Below, piece after piece: positions 36,393-64,000 of a DNA stretch of 64,000 nt (the stretch's first letter is position 1; every line of letters starts with the position of its first letter). This DNA comes from Centroberyx gerrardi. Taxonomy: Eukaryota > Chordata > Actinopteri > Beryciformes > Berycidae. The notes below the pieces were generated by a model. It saw only the letters and a list, made by a program, of their open reading frames with translations, did not search any database and had not been told where the DNA came from. The position numbers and the translations under genes were made by a program. Location: the NCBI RefSeq assembly GCF_048128805.1, contig NC_136020.1, positions 5,302,501-5,366,500 of the forward strand, given 5' to 3'.

Positions 36393-39300
36393 ATGAGCAT
36401 CCAGCCCCGCAGGATCCGTCTGAAGCCCTGGCTGCTGGCCCAGGTGAACAGCGGCCACTACTCGGGCCTGCAGTGGCTCGGCCCGGACCACCGGCTCTTC
36501 CAGATCCCCTGGAGACACGCCACGCGCCACCTGCCCATGTCCGAGGAGGAGAACACCATCTTTAAGGTCAGGCGAGCATAGGGATGAGTCTCAGTTATGC
36601 AGATGAAGAGGAGGCAGGAGAATTCAAAGGGGAAATTACAAAGACTGATTCACGCGGATCTTATATGCACTAGAATAATTTGGGGGAGTTGGTATTAATT
36701 TAGTTTATTTACAAGGCCTCGAATACAAATCAATACTATGTGAGCAAAATAATGAGATTTGAGTTTCCAACTGAATTTAATTTTCTTGTGAGGGTGGAAA
36801 AGCCTCTGAAACAGCATTGACAGAATGATGAAGAAAAGCCTTACGCCTCTAAAACTCTATTTAAACCCATATAAACAAAATTAGGTGCGTTGTGGGTTAA
36901 TTGTTAAGGTAGAGTGAGACTTTTATACTTCCTCCACTACATTTCAGAGGGAAATATTGTATTTTTTACTCCACTACATTTATCTGACGGCTGGAGTTAC
37001 TAGCTACTCTGCAGAATAAGGTTTCACGTGCAAAACATACGATAAGCTCATAAAATACGTTGCATCCCCAACAGTATATGGAGTAGTTCAACCTAAAATA
37101 CTTCTTACATCAATAATTGAACACTCTGAAAGTACATTTTACTGCTAATTCAGCAGTTCTAAAGCAGCACATGGTTGACATTCAGCCCAGAAAAGTGAGA
37201 ACTGACATCAGGAGGAAAGAGCTGCAGCAACTTCCTTATCCAGAGTAGCGTGTTGCTAGAAGAGGCCCAACTGTTTCAGTGAAGTGAAAAGGCCATAGTT
37301 TCAATTCACTGTTCTCAAGTGTTTTTTGTCATTCTGGGATCTCCTAAACACCCTCATGATCTCCTGCACTAGTTCAGCTTTTGCATACATGGGATCATTT
37401 CCTCGTTTGTAGTGAACTTGTTCTCTATTTGTTTCTGACTATTGTTCTCGGTTTATTTCTGGTCAGTGCGGTCAGTATGCAGTGTGCCGGCGGGCCTTTA
37501 TATTAATTGATGTACAATGGAGGCATATGATGGTTTAGGATGTTTGTCATGTGTTAGTATGAGCTGCCATATTGACATAGTGGCCCTAAGCTTTGATTTA
37601 TACACATTTGATCACAGGGAAAGTCTGGAAATGTATGGAGAAAGAATTTGGTCATTTCAAAAAGTCTTGAAAAGTTTCACAAAAAAAAAAAAAAAAAGTT
37701 TGAAAAAATATTGTTGTACTGCCCCAGTATACATAAGACCACACATTTTCTCCTCTGTCATCTCACATGCTCTGTGTAATATGGCATATTTGTAGTTTGG
37801 AGTGGCAAGACGACTATCGGCATAACTCACTGAACACCAAAATCTTCGAATGAAACCAAGGAATTAAAGGGCAGTTCTTCTCCTCCATGGATTATGTCAC
37901 TACACTTTAGTTTGCCATCTCAGAAATTTGGTTTTGATATAGTTTGGAGTTGAAAGAAGGTGAATGGCGTCTAGAGCTAAGGAAATAAGTCACATGATAA
38001 CTGCTTCTCTGATAATGGCATGAAAACATCCACAGGAATTTTTAGAGGGGAAAGAAGGCACTAGATGGAAAATGAGCTTAACATTCACTGGATTTATCCT
38101 TTAAGGTCTGGAAACGGTATGGACTTTTGAAGTTGACCCTGTTCTAAACCAGTCTGTCCCCGCTGTGTCCTCCAGGCCTGGGCTCTGGAAACAGGGAAGT
38201 ACCAGGAGGGTGTGGATGAACCCGACCCGGCCAAGTGGAAGGCCAACCTGCGCTGCGCCCTCAACAAGAGCCGCGAGTTCAAACTCAAGTACGACGGCAC
38301 CAAGGAGACTCCGGTTCAGCCGTACAAGATCTACGAGGTGTGCGACCAGGCCGGTAACGGAGGTAAGTGTGCTTTACCGTGTATGAGCGAGAGGTCGAGT
38401 GTTGACATTTAAGCTCTCAGCCTCATCCTCATTGATATCTGTGTTATTTTGAATTTTCTTTCAGATGCTGCTGATGAGGACGATGAGGAGGTAAGGAATG
38501 GAATGTGTCAAATACAAGGAGGCTGTTGGTTCAAAATGCTTTTTGTGACTTTGATAACAAAAATCTTAATCTACCTAATCTCATATTCTCAGATGCCGAA
38601 TCTTGTGGGTCTCTCAATTAGTAAGTAAAACGTTCACAGAAATATACTTTGTAGTACGATGTCACTGCACATATCTATTCACTGCATGGTGAATCTGTTC
38701 ATTAACCAGTTTTGATTAGTGTTTTCCACCCACATCAGCTGGTTAATGGACACATTCACCATGAAGTTGGTCACTGTACACATTAGTCTAAATGCCTTGG
38801 GAATGGAGGTCATTCAAATTGGTGCAGTGCACTTGAATACTGAGCAAAGACTTCCACCCTAAAACACTTTAACACTGTTACAAAAACAGCTATTGGTGAT
38901 GTAGCTTGCATTTATGGGTCTATTTTGTTGTTTTCTGGTGTATTTTTCCTGTGGACAACAAATGTAGACAATGTGACATCACATTGAGATATGTATAAAT
39001 GTCACTTTTTCTCGACTGGAAAAACTTGAGCCAGTTTGCTATTGCTTCATCGCAAAATCCTGGAATTCAGTGAACATCACAGATTGATGATATCTAACAG
39101 TGTTAGAGTATTCAAGGGTGGATTTTTCCTTAATTCAAAATATGAAATACCGTATGCATGTATTCTGAAACAAATTCTACAGTTTGGTAGACCAGTCAAT
39201 TCAGATATTTGAAATTTGAGTAAAGGAGGTTCTACTGTACTTGTGCTATGTTTGAGATGCTTCTCCACTATCTTCTCCAGACCCCAGAAGCAGTGACACA

Positions 39301-42300
39301 CCGTCGTTCCCCGGCTTCCCCGCACACACAGAAGTGATCCACTTCAGCATGCCGGTCAACGACCCATTCGGACCGGCCCACCTCATCCCAATTCCTCTCC
39401 TGGCGGACGGCGGCAGAGGCCTCCCCATGACCTCCGACCGCCCTCGGCCAGAGTTCCCAGCGCGGGTGCAGCTGGTGGGCGGCGAGCATCGGGGGAGCTT
39501 CGGGCATCCCGGAGGACTCCCCAACGGGCTGGGTGTGCCGCCCCCAGCCCTCCCGGAGCTGCCCTCCATGCCTCCCTCCGCCGCCGCCGCCGCCGCACCC
39601 CCAGAGCCCACCCCGATGGACGCCAGCCCCATGCCGGGCGTCCAGACCCAGGGCGACGCACAGGCCCAGCCTTGCAAGTACGACCTGCTGAACAGCCTGC
39701 CGTGTGAGTAGAACCTTCTCCTTCGTCTCAGAAAGTGTTTGTTTTGTGCAGGAAGGTTAAAGCTACAGTATGCTGTCTAAGTGTAGTGTTAGACAGGGAA
39801 CACAGCCAATCTGCAATGACTTCCCTGCTCTGCACAGACTGATAATGTATACCCTATTTAGTTATTATTTCAATGTGACGAGTTGCATATTAAAGCTTTA
39901 AACTACGAGCGTTATTTGAGATGCATATCATCCCAGTAGCAGTAGCCTAATATAGTGATTATGTGGTTTATATGGGTTTTAGTGGTGCAGTCTGTTACAC
40001 TGCTGCACATGCATGTCACACCCAGCCATTGGCACACAATGGTATAAGGTGTGGTAGATGGTGTGACAGGTTCTGTGGTTAGACAGTGAAAATACGGTCT
40101 CATTTTTCATTGTGTACATGAGAACAGCTTACTCAGCATTTGACTAGATATGGATAGGATTACGATAGCATGGACAAAATATCATATCATAATCATAATA
40201 TTGTTCTTGCATTTTTCACCAAACATTTTTGGCCAAATATTTGAATGGATTTGTTTTTTTCCAAATCAGATTATAGTCATGTGGCATCATTTATCGCTGC
40301 CTTAAAAAAGAAACAATGAACAATGAGGCAGTATATTGTTGATGAAAGCACTGTAAAAATGCATACTTCCTAGCCCCAAGTGGTGTTGCACTGAAATTGG
40401 GTGTGACTGCTAAATAAAAGGTATTTCAGAGTCCAGTGCAGCACTATTTCTTTAGTTCCTTTCTCTCTTTCTCTTTCTTTTAATTCCTTTCTTTCTCATT
40501 TGTGTGTCTCTCCAGTGACGGACCTGGACCTGAAATTCCAGTACCGTGGTCGTACGACGGGCTCCCTGACTGTCAGTAACCCCCAGGGCTGCCGGCTGTA
40601 CTACGGCCACCTAGAGCCCACCCCGGAGCAGGTGGACCTGTTCGGGCCCGTCACCCTCCTGCAGGTCCTGTTCCCCGGCACCGCCGACATCCAGAACCAG
40701 AAACAGAAGTTCTACACCGAGGCCCTGCTTGATGTGATGGACCGGGGCCTGATCCTGGAGATCTGGGAGCAGGACATCTACGCAATCCGCCTGTGCCAGT
40801 GCAAGGTGTACTGGTCCGGACCGGGAATGCATGAACATGGCCCGCCCAATCCTATGGAGCGCGAGAAGAAGATCAAAGTGTTCAGCCTCAACAACTTCTT
40901 GGAAGGTGAAGTGCTGAAATCACGTAGTTATACTGTTTGTAGTGTTGTTAAAATGCCAGAATTTAGATTTCAGTATCAATATTAAAGGAAAAGTTCGCCC
41001 ACAAGGAAAATTCAGTCATTATCTGCTCACCCCCATGTCAGTCAGAACTCAATTGAAGTTCATTGGACCAGGTGTCACCTTTTGTATAGCTCCAAAAAAT
41101 GCAGAAAAGGTCCATCAAATTCAATCAAACAGCTCATGCATTATAATCAAAGTTTTTGTAGCCAAACGATTGCACTGTGGGTGCAAAAGTCCAATATTTA
41201 CCTCATTATCTCCTATGTTTTCCTGACAATGCTCTGGTCCTATAGCACTCTGGCACTGTAACCAAAATAGTTCCATATTTGGTTCCTGGCACCAGTTTGT
41301 GACTGCAGCTCTGTCTATTCCAGTCCACATGTAGACAATTCAATCCTTCCCAACGGTATTGAAATTTCAGTTATCAGAACAATACTAAACTTTTTTGCCG
41401 TGTGCATGTTATTTTTGATCTGTGATCTGTCATTGCCGTCTTGGAATCTCTCCTTTCTTATTTAGGCCACTAAGGCCAGCATCACACTTCATGCGTTGAA
41501 TGCATTGCTCTCCAATGGAAGTTCATTAATTTCAAATGAGAGAATCTGTCACTGCTGCATCCTTGTGTTGCAATGCAGGTGTTGCAAACATTGGATTTAT
41601 TCTATTTGTGTTGACAATGCATGGATACCCTAAACACGTTTTTTTTACCAGCTCTCTGCGAAGAATTCATGATGAAAACATTTCAGTGAATCAAAGATGC
41701 AACGGAAATTTATGTTGTAATACCGCAATCAATAACCATGTTTCATCTCAATTCGTAATGTATTTGTAAACTGTGATGCAAACTGTGGGCAGAGTAGTAC
41801 ACAAGGATGTTGTGGCTCAAACGTATTATGTGTGAATCCGGAAAGATTTTTTTATTGATTTGATTGGATTCTGTTGCCTAAGTATACTTTTATCCTTCTG
41901 TCTGGACACACATATGGAAAACAGGGCTGATCATGTTCCAGAAGGGTGAGGCCCCAAACCCTCCTCCCTTTGAGATCTACTTCTGCTTTGGGGAGGACTG
42001 GCCAGACAAGAAACCCAAGGAGAAGAAACTTATCATTGTCCAGGTCAGCAGTTCTTTGATTTAATGTGGCATGCATTGGCTGGCCTTCAGTCAAACTTGT
42101 TAAGTCATCCTATTTTAGTGGGAATAGACTGGTGAGAGCTATTAGTCGTGACAATAAAACTTTTGGCTATGTAAACCAAATGCAGCCAGCAGCATGAAGG
42201 AATTCAGTTTTCAGTGAAGTTACAACTCTTCTCCAGCAGTAATGTCTCTCTCACTGGCTTCAGGTTGTCCCTGTTGTGGCACGGATCCTGACAGAGATGT

Positions 42301-42452
42301 TCTCTGGAGAACTCAGCTGGTCCACAGACAGCATTCGGCTGCAGATCTCCAACCCTGATGTGAAGGACCAGACAGTGGAGCAATTTAAGGAGCTGCAGAG
42401 GCTCCTCCAGAGCCAGCAAACCCAAGGGCCCTGGGCCTCTAATGTACCCTGA
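36393..42452 (+). CDS. irf5: Interferon regulatory factor 5
   Basis: Transcription factor activated downstream of Toll-like receptor/MyD88 signalling; on phosphorylation it dimerises, enters the nucleus and induces type I interferon and inflammatory cytokine genes. Coding exons: 36393-36566, 38176-38362, 38465-38490, 38593-38620, 39281-39703, 40516-40905, 41925-42043, 42264-42452. Phases agree, giving 511 residues. The DNA-binding domain (about 5-118) has the five spaced tryptophans W13, W28, W40, W60, W79 and '[18 protein letters not shown]'. An acidic bit (DAADEDDEE) and a Pro/Ala-rich linker (about 140-275, with SAAAAAAPP) follow, then the IRF association domain (about 281-490; [33 protein letters not shown]). 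'[11 protein letters not shown]' keeps the phospho-switch Ser (about 478). The closing GELSW...LQISNPD wording separates it from IRF6. The start ATG has context gccATGa. An acceptor at 36236 suggests the leader exon is spliced. It converges with tnpo3. Confidence 0.93.
36895..37150. repeat. Interspersed repeat in irf5 intron 1
   Basis: Includes 'tactccactacatttatctg' then 'acggctggagttactagcta', the familiar fish repeat built around 'ccactacattt' (two copies near 36932 and 36972). Its boundaries are approximate. Confidence 0.55.
38465..38620 (+). other. Two irf5 micro-exons (26 and 28 nt)
   Basis: Exon 38465-38490 (26 nt) encodes the acidic DAADEDDEE segment with flanking split codons. Exon 38593-38620 (28 nt) encodes MPNLVGLSI. 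Each has clean borders (ttctttcag / gtaagg; tattctcag / gtaagt). Together they add 54 nt, so both can be skipped in frame only as a pair. Confidence 0.7.
40983..41335 (+). repeat. Interspersed repeat in irf5 intron 6
   Basis: Begins 'ttaaaggaaaagttcgccca' and continues 'cattatctgctcacccccat' and 'gtcagtcagaact', a diverged copy of a very common fish repeat that starts 'aaaggaaaagttcaccca'. It ends around 41335. Confidence 0.6.
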
Positions 42453-42784
42453 AGCAGAGGGTCAAAGACCGGGGACAACCTGCATCGTGACACACACACA
42501 AGAGCCTGAGGCTAACCTCCTCAGGAAGAGTGCTTCCACTAGGGTCCCTAGACCCTTAAAGTGTGTGTGCGTTGTTCAACATTGAACTTGTTTCATCATG
42601 CGTCAACACTGCTGCTATTCTGACAGATTGTGATTGTTGCAGGTCCGATTGCGTCTATGTGGTGGTCTGCACCTACAAAGTTTCTAACTTTCTTCTGCTT
42701 TGGCCTTGCCTTTCATAATGTTGCATAATTTTGATTAATTAACATAGCTAGCTAGCAAGCACTAATTACGTAGCATTAATTGAA

Positions 42785-42807
42785 AATAAAGAGTAAAACC
42801 TAATAAA
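42785..42807 (+). terminator. Poly(A) signals of irf5
   Basis: Two AATAAA hexamers (42785-42790 and 42802-42807) about 340 bp after the stop codon. They are the first canonical signals downstream. Confidence 0.6.
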
Positions 42808-45641
42808 ATGACTTCGGAGTTTACCATCGACCCCAACGATGGCTGCAGCCGTTCTCCAAGCACCATTTTTGAGACATTTATTCCTGTAGTCTTTCAGATA
42901 AAAGTTGTAGAGAGCTGGAAAGCTTTGAGCGGCTGTTCTCATCCATTTTGCCCTTGCCAGGAGGAACTGTTCATAAAACTAAATCACATCGGTAGGGGAA
43001 CAAGGAGGCACAGAAATCTGATTGGCTGTTTACGGCAGATGAACCCAAGTCTTCTCTGCCGACAAGCGTGTTAAATGCCCACAAATGAGCCGAGTTTCCG
43101 TGGTCGCTCAGCTCTAACGAAAGTGAATGGACTTCTGGGACTTGATCATGTTGCTCGCAGTGTGAATGCAGGGTAACTCTTGTGAAACCGGATCCAGCAT
43201 TGAAAGTTAATAGCAGTCCTGTGCAGTATTGAGTTAACCTCTGAGGTATTGAATGACCTACACACCGACCACTGTATTTTAATTTCTCTTGGCTAATAAG
43301 TATCCCCTTAGAATTGTATTGTAAGGATTTCAATAAATACCACTGCAGTATTCTTTCATATGGGGTCAGGTATTGCCCCTCCTCCCTCATTTGCCAGTTT
43401 TCAGTCACCTCTATTGCATTCTTAACCACATCTAGTGTGAACGAACAATCAGGCAACAAGCTTTTGTGAATGGCAAACTCATCCGTTACTGGCATCCTAT
43501 CCACAATCTATATATTACCATGCCACAAGATGCATTCTTTCAAAGCCATAAAATGTCAAAGGATTTTTTTTCATAAATGTGTTATGCAAGCATTCAGCAA
43601 TTAGTGTGATGTGCTTTCCCTATTGAGACAACTACTGAATATAATGTACAGTATTTTCTATGAAAATTATCAACTTCCAAGTGGAACAGAAAGGAGTATC
43701 TACAAAATGAGTTGTCTTGTTTTCCTAATAGATTTCTGCTCCATTCGAGATGTATGGGTATTGTCAGGATTTTCACACTCTCCCCCTTACATAGCTGAGC
43801 TCTGGCTATCGGATTACATTAGCGATTCAAGTGGGGATTTCTGAACGGTGAGGAAATGCTGCCTCTCCAACTGGGTGCTCAACAAACACAAACCTGTTTG
43901 ACTCGAACACTCAGCGAACGGGGTCCCAACGAGGCGAGCGTAATACAAAAGAGAGTTGGCAGTAAGTGTGATCATGACATCAGATTACCCCGAGGGAGGG
44001 CTGCAGAGTGACATCAACCAGGCTAGAGCCCTGTTCACATTCAATAGAGATGGATTCAGATTACTGGGTGACCGAGAAGATAAAACACATGAATTTGAGT
44101 GGACTCAATGTTAGTGCCAAGAGGTTTCTCCCATGAATGTTTTTGAGTGTATCTTCACACCTGTACTCATTGAAACTCAGCATTAATTGATACCTTAGTG
44201 TGTGCAAGCTTTCTCTGACAAGACACTGTTAACTATGCAACAATGGACACCCAGTTGAACTGGTTTCAGAGTGTTCAGAGTGAAAATAGAGGGGTCTGGG
44301 GCAGAGCCAAAGGGCTAATACCGACGAGACTTGAGTCAAATTATAATAGCGAGTGCAAGTTTGTTCTTCTCAGTTGTTTTTTTATTGTTTACAACAAGGC
44401 TACATCGTCGATGATGTCGTGGTGTCTGTCTCTCCCAAGTTAGGACAATACCAATTGGAAGAACGAAAAGTTGTTTTGTTTGCCAGAGTTCACACAATCT
44501 GTCACAGCTCTCACTTTCTGGCAAAGGATAACTAAAATTCCAGCCAACATGTTAAAAAGGTCAAAGGTGACGCCAAATCCTCCAAGCATTAAGCCTCTAC
44601 CATCTAAATGCCTCCACAGGCACTGGCAGCCATTCAGTGAGTATCATGGGTTTGCTATTGACTCTTCATATGGCACGGACAGCAAGACCATGATAAAGTT
44701 CTAAAGACACGTCCATGAAAATAAATCATTTCTCTCTTTCTTAAAAACTCAATGTCTTTTTGATGCATTATGACTTGCAACCAGGCACATCCTTTGTTTT
44801 TTTCTTTGTTGTTGCTCTTTTTTGATGATGGATCATGTAGAAATCCAGCTGACGCAGAACTAATCCGTTTCAGTTCACTTAGTCGGTGAACGTCGCTCCT
44901 CCTCGGGCCTGACCCCCGTCCCGCCCTGTCAACCCGGGTGTCGGTGAGGCAGGGGGCCTCGAGGGAGCTGAGGGGGGGGTGGAGGGGGGGTTGGTGGACT
45001 CCTCCTCTCAGTCTATGCAATCTCATTTCACCCTGTCACTCCAATTCCAGACTTGTGTCCCGTTTTGGCTTTCCACGATTGCCAAGTCCCGCCATTCTTC
45101 CAGTTAGAGTTCCCTTTAGATCCTCATCTGCAGTCCTCAGCATTTTTGCCGTCACCTCTGAATGTTAGCCAACAAAAGATTTAACCTGAGGAGGAAAACG
45201 CAGAGTTAACAACTTTGTAGTGTCACTAGTTAACTAGGACCATCTCTGTGACAAGTTTAGTTTGAAAAGAGGGAGAATTTTGAAATCTGTGTTATCAATC
45301 TCTGATGCAATATGTTTTATTATGTATCTATTGTATAACTGAGTCTGCTTTATTATCATCATCACAATGGGTCAATGGCGTTTTAGTGTCCTATGGTCTA
45401 AATCCAGGGCAAACACTGAATCATACATTTTCAGAATTTTTCAGCATGAACCCGGTCAATTTTAAAGACCTCAAATATCTGCACAAAATATCAGCTACTG
45501 GCAGCGACAAGTGTCAGCATCGGCCTTGGAAAACCTATATTGGATCCTACCCCACCCAACATGTGGCCCCGTTGGACCCCCCGGGTGCGGGCCGTCTGAT
45601 GCGTGTTACCTGGTGTTGTGGCAGAGCTCTCAAGGACGTGG
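42808..45641. other. Intergenic between convergent irf5 and tnpo3
   Basis: No supportable gene. A minus-strand frame of 177 codons (42971-43504) has no recognisable domain and is not called. GC-rich sequence with poly-G (44885-45005) stands out. Minus-strand AATAAA-like hexamers (tttatt on plus) at 45315-45320 and 45349-45354 could end the tnpo3 transcript about 300 bp after its stop. Confidence 0.45.
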
Positions 45642-60545
<14,904 letters not shown>

Positions 60546-60550
60546 CTGGA

Positions 60551-60572
60551 GGGAGGGGGGGGGGGGGGGGGG
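60551..60572. repeat. Poly-G (poly-C in transcript) run at a tnpo3 acceptor
   Basis: About 20 G with one A. In the tnpo3 transcript it is a poly-C tract just upstream of the acceptor of exon 60545-60345. Confidence 0.9.
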
Positions 60573-63500
60573 TACCACACAGGGAGGACAGACAGGGGAC
60601 ATGTTAAGCCTTCTGACGTGACACTCCAATTTACCGTTTTCTAACACACTCTCAACAGTCTTTACTGAACAAAATGTGAAGCCAAGTTGTAAGGTATATT
60701 ACATAGTCTTGCATGGGTATGAACATTTTGGCCGATGTCAATAATCAACTGAGAACAGTCAGCTGAATAAATATTTTGCATTTAATTATTTAAAGGATAC
60801 GCAAAAATTTCATCAGTTTTTAAAAGAACTGATGCAATGATGAAAATGTTGAAATGGTGATTATAGTAATATCTTAGACTAGTGGCACAATTGAGAGAAA
60901 AACTGTAGCCGGCTGATGTTATGGCACTAAACGGCTAATTAGCTGAAAACAGTGTTGGGGCAAAGATGAGGCGTCACACACATGAAGACGAGGGATCACA
61001 CACAGCCCGATTCTGTGATTCAAAAACATTTCCCATTGGTCCAGAACAGCACAATTACATTACAATTAACTAGTACTGCATTCAGTCACCAACAGGGCTG
61101 TCCTGTGATACTACAGGAAGAAAAAGAAGAGTTAGGATAAATAAGTTACACAAGTTACAAATCTGCACAGCACACAGCTTGCATAGGTGTAGGCGTGTTT
61201 GTTCAGCTCCACCCAGGAACTTGTTGAGCCATCTGAGAGGATACTTGACCAGTTGTTGTTTAACATCATGACTAAGGCAAACACCAACATTCACTAAACT
61301 GTAATACTCATTTTTTGTGAGGAAATTCTGAAATTGGACATACTTCAATGACTATAAAGATTGGGAATTTATTAAGTGAGAATTTACAGTGGCTGTTTAC
61401 AGTACCATTTACAGTAATAGGCCTATATGTCCTTGTACTGTGGGCTCGGTTTTTTAAATCCCTGTGGATGTTGATGGGGACAGTCTGAAGATGCTGTGTG
61501 GCAAGTTTTGGTGTCAGTTGAATCTAAAATGTAGGAAGAGTTGGAAATACAAGAGGGAGCGGCAGCAAAGCTGGCCAGCCCCTAAATCGCTGTTCCATCG
61601 TTTTTTGCTTTGTGGTACAGAAGCTACAGTTGACATTTACATTACAAATTAATTTTCAAGTGACATTATTACAAGGATAGCAACAATGAAGACTTTTCTA
61701 ACTGCATACACTCAGGATTTATCCAGGCACATAGCCACTTTATACCATTTCATATGATTTTTAGCCTATCCCTCCAAATAAAATTGTATACCTAGAGTGG
61801 AGCAAGTAGAGTTGGGAATGTTACTGATGTACATAGCGCTGTGAGTGGGTGTTGTTGTTAAAAGCGACTTCTCCTCCGGTTCATTCTCTTTTTCTTCCCC
61901 CTTGAGTTAAACTCTAATTGGCTGTTGCCAGGGCTACTCTTAGATTTCAATCTTGGTGAATCTTGGACCGCTTCACACGACAGGAGCCCGACCAGACTGG
62001 GCCAGACAAAACCAAACACGTCTGAAAAAGATCTTGCTGGGTTCCGACTGGTCTGGAGTCATGAGTCTTCAACAACCCGTTCACACCACAGAATAATCCG
62101 ACTGACTGTCGGGTTGAGTCAGGGCTGGGGGGCACTCGGGCCCCGGGATGGTCCAGTCAGGATTAGAATCGGTGTGAAAAATCAGCTAGAGTGACCTAGC
62201 TTTTAGTAAGCCATTAGTCAGCACTAATGTCCTCCCCTCTAACCAATGTAGCTTTATTAGAATTGGCAGAGGGCCAGAAAACATGTTGCCTGGTCCACAA
62301 TAACAATCTTCTGGAACGACAGATGTTGCATAATTCATGGGAATACCATGTAGGAATGTGATCGGAAACACAATCAAAGCAGGAAAACCTTCACCTCCCA
62401 TGAGCAAAGATGGGAAGTTGTGTGCCAAAACGAAAGTCCTTTTTTAAAATAAGAAAACCCCAGAAAAAAATTTGAGCAAGACAGGACAGGCGCAAAAGTG
62501 TGCCTGGGAGCCCATATCCATGCAGCTCAAGCAAAAATGTTGCAAATGCTGATTGACAGCACACACATACATGCAGTCACTCAAAAGACGTTCTCCCAAA
62601 TTAGCTCCCTGAATGCCAGAAATAGAAGCAGACACAAGGTGCAAGATGCCCATGTCTTCAAGGCGTGTATGAGGCAATCGTTATTTCATTATCTGCTTAT
62701 ACTGAGTAATGACCAGGTTAGAGTCCTTCCTGTGTGACTTTTTGAACAGTTTAGTTGTCAGTGCAACAACTGCAGTGCAGCTTATCATGGATCCAGCATG
62801 CAGAATGTGCTGAGCAAGTTGGACCCGATTTGATTGTAGTGAGATGCAGACAACAACAAGCTGGGAGTGAGCACGCACATGCAGAAATTAAACGTGTCAG
62901 CCAAGCTCACTCATACTTGGCCAGCAAATACAGAAAAAGCCACAGATACATGGCTGGTATGGGTTTAAAAAGGTATCTGTACAAAACCACATAAGCTAAT
63001 AAATGTGCACCAAGTTACTTGCCTGAAACAAGAAATACAAAGAAGAAAACCTGTACCTGTAACGGCACAGTTTGAGCAAAGATGAGAAGAAAATCTGTAC
63101 TTGTAAACGTACAGTTTTCTGTTCTCTCTTGGGTGGACTGAACGTGACGCCAAACTCCACTCAAAAACCTGATTATTAAATGTTGCCTGGATCGCAAAGG
63201 TGCATACCGCATAAAATATGACTTAAGACATTTTCTGAATCATTAGGGAGCCGCTGTTCAATTCGGCACACACCCAGTACACAAAGCTGCACCTATTTCA
63301 AAAAAAAATCTACTTTTAACACTGGTTCGAATGTTATTCCCACAATCTCCTTCCACCAAAATACACCGTGGTGGGCGGTAGCGAGAGCAGGAATCGAGTA
63401 TAAAAGTTGAGATTTTATTAAAATAAAGTGCTGCTTGTTGCATCATCTATATGCCAAAATTATCAGAAGACTGTTGCTTCATGTAAGGTCTTAAGTTATG

Positions 63501-64000
63501 TGCTACCAGGTATGTACCTTTGTCAAGAAGAAAGGCAACATTAAACTGCCAGAATTTTAAATGAATGTCGCGTTTCCATCTATCCATACAATAGAGAACG
63601 GCACGAATTGGAGATAGCCAAGTTATGCATATTCACCTGGGAACATTTAGCAAAAAGACAAAGCTATATGCTTCACTGTAGCAGTTAATTTAGCTAAGCT
63701 AACTTAGCTAGCTACAGTTGCCCAGGCCCTGGCTGAAATCCCCTGAGCCCGGGTAAAATGCAAATTCTCCGTCTGGAAGAGACACATTGGCCTTGATACA
63801 AAGAAAAATGAGCATAACTAATAAATATGTGCCGTTGGAGGCTATCTTGCCAACTTAGGACAGATAGCCACCAGCTGATGATGTAGCCAAATGTAGAGCT
63901 AACAGCACTGTAACCCTAGCATGTTATGTTTTGATCCATTCATTCACCGAGTGAGCTAGCTTATAATACAGGCAATTTGCAGCCCCTTTTCTGACTGCGC
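60573..64000. other. Presumed tnpo3 intron 1; no exon found
   Basis: I searched the minus strand for the expected N-terminal exon (LQLVYQAVQALYHDPDP-like) and found none, so the start exon is to the right of the window. No other gene or clear repeat was recognised. A gcta-rich patch lies at 63690-63715. Confidence 0.5.

Noticed and set aside
39383..39677. Minus-strand frames opposite irf5 exon 39281-39703
   Set aside because: Shadows of the GC-rich irf5 exon; Arg/Gly-rich without any signature.
42971..43504. Minus-strand frame of 177 codons between irf5 and tnpo3
   Set aside because: No recognisable domain, no splice partners and no 3' signal. It could be a decayed mobile-element piece ('TPYERILQWYLLKSL' is faintly LINE-like), but this is too weak to call.

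Overview
The window is vertebrate genomic DNA, almost certainly from a teleost (ray-finned) fish. Genes are split into many small GT-AG exons, introns are full of dinucleotide repeats, and the interspersed repeats (L2-type LINEs, hAT and other TIR-bearing short elements) are of fish type. There are no bacterial-style operons. All coordinates and splice joins were worked out by hand from the sequence and from remembered family proteins; no alignment was run.

Layout: (1) 1-19.9 kb is gene-poor and repeat-rich. It holds a TIR element nested in an older repeat (1.3-2.1 kb), an L2-type LINE end facing an inverted esterase-type ORF1 fragment (8.7-9.65 kb), a second LINE 3' end (10.27-11.43 kb), a large fold-back element with 0.5 kb arms (13.73-14.81 kb) and a 0.7 kb TIR element (16.5-17.2 kb). 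(2) 19.98-29.4 kb, plus strand: a cadherin-related gene of the CDHR5 type, 14 coding exons plus one possible 21-nt micro-exon. (3) 29.5-30.7 kb, minus strand: an unrecognised small spliced gene for a hydrophobic protein of about 116 residues, tail-to-tail with the cadherin gene. (4) 36.4-42.8 kb, plus strand: irf5, eight coding exons. (5) 45.6-60.5 kb, minus strand: tnpo3 (transportin-3), 21 coding exons reaching the stop codon; the exon with the start codon lies beyond the right edge. (6) 60.5-64 kb: presumably tnpo3 intron 1, with nothing else recognised.

The convergent irf5/tnpo3 pair is a conserved vertebrate neighbourhood. IRF5 is an innate-immune transcription factor, TNPO3 imports SR splicing factors into the nucleus, and CDHR5-type proteins act in microvillar adhesion. 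They are neighbours, not a pathway. The most interesting points are the unrecognised small membrane-protein gene, the pairing of a CDHR5-type gene with an IRF gene (as for CDHR5-IRF7 in mammals), the simple repeats abutting many tnpo3 splice sites, and two very well-preserved short DNA elements with readable target-site duplications.
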